In this document: piece after piece, positions 6,770 to 9,452 of the stretch
How the letters are laid out: the number at the start of each line of letters is the position of its first letter
How positions within the stretch are numbered: position 1 is the first letter of the stretch
Assembly (NCBI GenBank): GCA_002440265.1
Contig: DJSG01000052.1
Location: forward strand, 1-9,452
Reading direction: 5' to 3'
From: Bacteroidales bacterium UBA6340
Lineage (GTDB): Bacteria > Bacteroidota > Bacteroidia > Bacteroidales > Paludibacteraceae
Length of the DNA: 9,452 nt
The notes under the pieces: model-generated
Told to the model about the DNA's origin: nothing
Seen by the model: the letters and a program-made list of their open reading frames with translations, nothing else
The model's database searches: none
Translations under genes and position numbers: made by a program

Positions 6770-6781
6770 CAGGCTCTTTCG

Positions 6782-6800
6782 TGCGTCCTGACAGGACGCA
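6782..6800 (+). promoter_or_regulatory. 19-bp perfect palindrome/hairpin in the LOG leader
   Basis: TGCGTCCTGACAGGACGCA has 9-bp perfect arms around a single central A. In RNA it would form a 7-bp GC-rich stem (TGCGTCC/GGACGCA) with a 5-nt loop. It lies between the predicted transcript start near 6776 and the ATG at 6816, ending 15 nt before that ATG. No T-tract follows, so it is not an intrinsic terminator. It could be a protein operator, a translation-control hairpin or a 5'-end stabiliser. Confidence 0.6.
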
Positions 6801-6815
6801 GAGCAGTTGGAAGGT

Positions 6816-7403
6816 ATGAAGAGATTATCGTCAATAGCAGTCTATTGCTCAAGTTCCAATAAGGTGCGGACTTCATATATGGAAGCGGCATACAGGTTGG
6901 GGCAATTGCTGGCAGAGCAGCATATCCGCCTTATATATGGTGATGGCGGTATCGGCTTGATGGCTGCAGTATCCCGAGGGGCGTTGGACAACGGCGGAGA
7001 AGCCGTGGGCGTAATCCCGCAATTCATGGTGGAGCAGGGCTGGAACAACCCCCGCAGCACCCGCACCGTCATCACCCAAACTATGCACGAGCGCAAAGCC
7101 ACCATCTGCGAGATGGCGGATGCCATGGTGGCACTCCCGGGGGGCATCGGCACTTTCGAGGAACTGCTCGAGTGCCTCACGTGGAAGCAACTCGGGCTCC
7201 ACGGCAAACCCGTCGTCATTCTCAACACCGACGGCTACTACGACCGCCTCCTCTCTTGCCTCGACTATATGGTCAGCGAGCAGATGATGCGCCCTGTCCA
7301 CCAACAGATGTACACCGTCGTCTCCCGCCCCGAAGAGGTCATCCCTGCCATCCTGTCTATGCCCGAATGGGACACGCAGACACGCAGATTAGCATCTATC
7401 TGA
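6816..7403 (+). CDS. LOG family protein (TIGR00730), putative nucleoside-monophosphate phosphoribohydrolase
   Basis: 195 residues, typical of bacterial LOG (Lonely Guy) proteins. Characterised members cleave the N-glycosidic bond of cytokinin riboside 5'-monophosphates or of AMP-like nucleotides to release the base and ribose 5-phosphate. The Rossmann-like fold starts with SIAVYCSSS. It has YGDGGIGLMAAV (41-52, the GGxGLMG-like phosphate loop) and the family signature MHERK (90-94) plus LPGGIGTFEE (107-116). The conserved Arg and Glu of these two motifs are present. ATG at 6816 is preferred; an in-frame TTG at 6807 would add three residues. It is the first gene of the plus-strand operon, 8 bp before the DUF4271 gene. 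Many bacterial LOG proteins were once misannotated as lysine decarboxylases; nothing here suggests that activity. Cytokinin production should not be assumed. Confidence 0.92.
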   Translation: MKRLSSIAVYCSSSNKVRTSYMEAAYRLGQLLAEQHIRLIYGDGGIGLMAAVSRGALDNGGEAVGVIPQFMVEQGWNNPRSTRTVITQTMHERKATICEMADAMVALPGGIGTFEELLECLTWKQLGLHGKPVVILNTDGYYDRLLSCLDYMVSEQMMRPVHQQMYTVVSRPEEVIPAILSMPEWDTQTRRLASI

Positions 7404-7411
7404 GCCAGTCT

Positions 7412-8056
7412 ATGAACAGCATCCCGCATATTGCAACGCCGTATTCCGAACCATGGGTGGCTTGGCTGCTGTTCCTGTTGGGTTTGCTGCTGATACTGAG
7501 CAGCCCCGCATTCAGAAGTCCCCGCGAAGTCATGCGAACCCTCACCAGTCACTCCGAGCGTTCCTACGCCGCCAACAACCGAAACCTGCTGGCGGAAATC
7601 ATATCTGTCATCTCGCGTGTAGGCGTGTTGGCACTGACCTTCTATATGCTGGTATGCTCTGCGGGCTGTGCCTTCACGCTCCTCAACTACGCCAAAGTCG
7701 CAGGAGTGGTAGTCGCTGTCCTGACGCTCCAAGCCTTGCTTATATATGCGGTGGGCAGTGTCTTCCTGTCCTCCCGCCAATTGTCCCAGGCGTTGGAGCA
7801 ATACAGTTTCATTCGCAACCTGACAGGCGTACTGTTGTGGGGCGTCATGCTGTTGATGACCAACTGGGCATGCACGCCGGCACTCTATATCCTCTGCGGC
7901 ATCGTGCTGACATTGTTTTCCGTGGCTATACTGGGCAAGGGAATACTGATGTTCTATACCGGCATTCCGTCCCTGCTATATATATTGTTGTATTTCATCA
8001 GTTTAGAGATTGTACCCTTGTGCGGTACTTTCTTATGGGCAAAACAAATTGTATAA
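7412..8056 (+). CDS. DUF4271 family integral membrane protein
   Basis: 214 residues, strongly hydrophobic, with about five or six transmembrane segments near residues 15-32, 60-82, 92-118, 136-150, 154-176 and 184-203. The C-terminal pattern PSLLYILLYFISLEIVPL matches what I recall as the signature of DUF4271, a Bacteroidetes-restricted membrane family without known function. Before the first helix there is only a short polar N terminus, and the loop from 33 to 58 is basic. The start ATG is 8 bp after the LOG stop, and the stop TAA abuts the ATG of the hemD-like gene with no gap. From memory, placement before hemD, rnpA and yidD is conserved in Bacteroidales, hinting at an envelope or translation-linked role. 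That is inference only. Confidence 0.85.
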   Translation: MNSIPHIATPYSEPWVAWLLFLLGLLLILSSPAFRSPREVMRTLTSHSERSYAANNRNLLAEIISVISRVGVLALTFYMLVCSAGCAFTLLNYAKVAGVVVAVLTLQALLIYAVGSVFLSSRQLSQALEQYSFIRNLTGVLLWGVMLLMTNWACTPALYILCGIVLTLFSVAILGKGILMFYTGIPSLLYILLYFISLEIVPLCGTFLWAKQIV

Positions 8057-8809
8057 ATGAAAAAGGTAACTAACATTCTCATTTCACAACCCAAACCCCA
8101 AACCGAGCGTAATCCCTACGCGGATATGGAATCGCGGTTCGGGGTACATTGCGATTTCCGGCAACTGATACGCGTAGAGAGTCTGACGCCGCGCGAGTTC
8201 CGCGACCAGCATATCTACCTCGAAGACTACAATGCCATTCTGCTCAACTCGCGTCTCGGGGCGGACCATTTCTTCCACCTCTGCGAGGAACTGCGCTTCC
8301 AGGTGCCCGAGACCATGCACTACTACTGCATCTCCGAGGCGGTGGGCAACTACCTCCAGAAGTACATCCAATACCGCAAACGCCGCGTCTTTACGGCCGA
8401 GAACAACAAGTTCGAGACCCTCCTGCCAGCCATGCACCGGCGCCCCAACGAGAAATACCTCATGGTCATGTCCGATGTGCATAACGACGACGACATCAAT
8501 ATGTTTGCCAAACACAATATCGTCGTCAAACCCGCCGTCATGTACCGCACCGTGCCTGTTGATTGGCCCTCCGGCCAACCCTTCAACTACGACATGATTG
8601 TCCTCTTCACACCCGCCGGCGTCGCTTCTCTCAAGAAGAATTTCCCCGACTGGCAGCAGGGCGACACCGTCATTGCCTGCTTCGGGGCGAACACCGCCGC
8701 CGCACTCGAAGAGAACGGCTATCGTATTGACATCAAGGCACCTACGCCCGAGTGCCCGAGCATCACCACCGCTATCAAGAACTTCTTAGAGGCGCAACAC
8801 GAGGGATGA
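8057..8809 (+). CDS. hemD: Uroporphyrinogen-III synthase family protein (HemD-like)
   Basis: 250 residues, the normal HemD length. The family closes and isomerises hydroxymethylbilane to uroporphyrinogen III in tetrapyrrole synthesis. The sequence fits the two-lobed, fast-evolving HemD fold: an N-terminal strand NILISQPKP, YNAILLNSRLGADHFF (58-73), then in the second half YDMIVLFTPAGVASL (178-192), FGANTAAAL (209-217) and the closing APTPECPSITTAI. It resembles the Bacteroidales version encoded beside rnpA. The start abuts the DUF4271 stop, and the stop overlaps the rnpA ATG by 4 bp (ATGA), so translation is probably coupled. No other tetrapyrrole gene is nearby. HemD is among the least conserved heme enzymes, so the family call is good but the activity in this organism is unproven. 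Confidence 0.85.
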   Translation: MKKVTNILISQPKPQTERNPYADMESRFGVHCDFRQLIRVESLTPREFRDQHIYLEDYNAILLNSRLGADHFFHLCEELRFQVPETMHYYCISEAVGNYLQKYIQYRKRRVFTAENNKFETLLPAMHRRPNEKYLMVMSDVHNDDDINMFAKHNIVVKPAVMYRTVPVDWPSGQPFNYDMIVLFTPAGVASLKKNFPDWQQGDTVIACFGANTAAALEENGYRIDIKAPTPECPSITTAIKNFLEAQHEG

Positions 8810-9174
8810 CCTGCACCTTCCCAAAGGCGGAGAAACTCTGTGGGCAGACGCGCATCGGGCAACTCTATCATCACGGCAAACGCTTTGTCGTGTGGCCCTT
8901 GCGCGTCACCTACTTGCCCATAGACGATGCCCCGACCGAAGTACTTGTCTGGGCACCCAAATCCCTCTTCAAGCACGCCGTGGACCGCAACCGTCTTCGA
9001 CGCCGGATGCGCGAAGCCTATCGCCTCAACAAGCATATACTCACCGACACGGGCAGGAACTTCCAAGTAGCCTTCAACTACATAGAGAAGGACATGCACG
9101 ACTACCACGTCATCGACAAAGCCATGCGCCGTGCCCTCAAACGCCTGTCCCAAACGGACACACTTGCCCAATGA
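8806..9174 (+). CDS. rnpA: Ribonuclease P protein component
   Basis: Basic protein cofactor of RNase P, which removes 5' leaders from pre-tRNAs together with RNA subunit RnpB. It has 122 residues, within the usual 110-130. The defining RNR motif is KHAVDRNRLRRRMREAYRL at 56-74, preceded by VLVWAPKSLF. The N terminus carries the expected FPKAEKLCG and the C terminus the helix AMRRALKRL. The start is ATG at 8806, overlapping the hemD-like TGA by 4 bp; an in-frame GTG at 8752 lies inside hemD and is unlikely. Its own stop overlaps the yidD ATG by 4 bp. The usual neighbours rpmH and dnaA are absent; in Bacteroidales rnpA instead sits between hemD and yidD. Confidence 0.96.
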   Translation: MTCTFPKAEKLCGQTRIGQLYHHGKRFVVWPLRVTYLPIDDAPTEVLVWAPKSLFKHAVDRNRLRRRMREAYRLNKHILTDTGRNFQVAFNYIEKDMHDYHVIDKAMRRALKRLSQTDTLAQ

Positions 9175-9398
9175 CCGTCAAGACGCTCATACGCAAGGCG
9201 TTCCTCCTGCCTGTGTACTTTTATCGGTACTGTATCTCGCCGTTCACGCCCCCTTCTTGCCGCTACACGCCCACCTGCAGCCGGTATATGGTAGAGGCGG
9301 TTATGAAGTACGGTATCTTCAAAGGCGGCTGGCTCGGCGTGAAGCGCATACTCCGTTGCAACCCCTGGGGCGGCTCAGGCTACGACCCCGTCCCCTGA
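9171..9398 (+). CDS. yidD: Membrane protein insertion efficiency factor YidD
   Basis: 75-residue protein that helps Sec/YidC-dependent insertion of inner-membrane proteins and is attached to the membrane by an amphipathic N-terminal segment. It contains the full family core: PVYFYRYCISPFTPPSCR (14-31), TPTCSRYMVEAV (33-44), KGGWLGVKRILRC (51-63) and NPWGGSGYDPVP at the very end. Conserved cysteines are C30, C36 and C63. The ATG overlaps the rnpA stop in ATGA, so translation is probably coupled. In many bacteria rnpA and yidD directly precede yidC; here the next 54 bp hold no recognisable gene. Confidence 0.96.
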   Translation: MTVKTLIRKAFLLPVYFYRYCISPFTPPSCRYTPTCSRYMVEAVMKYGIFKGGWLGVKRILRCNPWGGSGYDPVP

Positions 9399-9419
9399 TA
9401 TGTCGTGTCAACCTCGGGT

Positions 9420-9452
9420 TAAGCGTATGCGATTAGTATGAGATTAGTATGT
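9420..9452. repeat. 11-bp tandem repeat at the right window edge
   Basis: TAAGCGTATGC, GATTAGTATGA and GATTAGTATGT follow one another in exact 11-bp steps. The last two differ at one base and all share GTATG in phase. The array starts 22 bp after the yidD stop and is cut by the window end, so its true length is unknown. No gene start or terminator is visible in 9399-9452. Confidence 0.5.

Larger units (their letters stand above)
6710..6771. repeat. 13-bp perfect inverted repeat framing the divergent promoters
   Basis: TGCAAAATTACAA (6710-6722) and TTGTAATTTTGCA (6759-6771) are exact reverse complements, 36 bp apart. Each arm contains one TAATTTTG -7 box, pointing outward, for the GNAT gene (minus strand) and the LOG gene (plus strand). 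Confidence 0.8.

Noticed and set aside
6685..6891. 69-residue N-terminal extension of the GNAT-like protein
   Set aside because: It would run through its own promoter and the start of the divergent LOG gene. The promoter fits ATG at 6684.
7172..7411. Longer start for the DUF4271 protein inside the LOG gene
   Set aside because: The extra 80 residues overlap the conserved end of LOG in another frame and are Arg/Pro-rich. ATG at 7412 directly precedes a membrane protein of normal size.
8752..8805. Upstream GTG start for rnpA
   Set aside because: It lies well inside the hemD-like gene. The ATGA overlap at 8806 gives the usual RnpA length.
1..9452. A new defence, mobile or biosynthetic system
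   Set aside because: All sizeable genes fit known housekeeping or conserved families, spacing is normal, and there is no transposase, recombinase, CRISPR, toxin pair or composition break.

Overview
The window looks like ordinary chromosomal sequence from a member of the Bacteroidota, most likely the order Bacteroidales. Four things point there. Two promoters fit the Bacteroidetes sigma-factor pattern (TTTG, 20 bp, TAnnTTTG). Shine-Dalgarno sites are lacking. ArgRS is of the Bacteroidetes type. The gene order DUF4271 - hemD-like - rnpA - yidD is, from memory, typical of Bacteroidales. No transposase, phage gene, CRISPR array or toxin/defence module is visible, and no gene appears broken.

There are three transcription blocks. 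(1) Minus strand, right to left: a promoter and repeat-filled leader, then nadC, pepP (M24B Xaa-Pro aminopeptidase) and argS, which runs off the left edge. The gaps are 21 and 25 bp, so this is probably one operon. Just upstream lie tRNA-Arg(CCG) and its intrinsic terminator. (2) Minus strand: a 376-residue GNAT-like protein, a Fur-family regulator 3 bp behind it, and a YugP-like membrane zinc peptidase. (3) Plus strand, divergent from block 2: a LOG-family protein, a DUF4271 membrane protein, a HemD-like protein, rnpA and yidD. This block is very tightly packed, with 8 bp and 0 bp gaps and then two ATGA overlaps, so it is almost certainly one translationally coupled operon.

The coding content is housekeeping: NAD synthesis, peptide turnover, tRNA charging, RNase P and membrane-protein insertion, plus several conserved proteins of unclear role. 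I did not find a convincing new multi-gene system. The unusual material is in non-coding DNA and one regulator: a six-unit degenerate 11-bp tandem repeat filling the nadC leader; a 19-bp perfect palindrome in the LOG leader; a 13-bp perfect inverted repeat carrying the two divergent -7 boxes; a Fur-family protein that seems to lack most sensory-metal ligands while keeping its structural zinc cysteines; and 11-bp repeats cut by the right edge. Start sites were set from promoters and overlaps. Family names rest on recognised motifs, without database searches.
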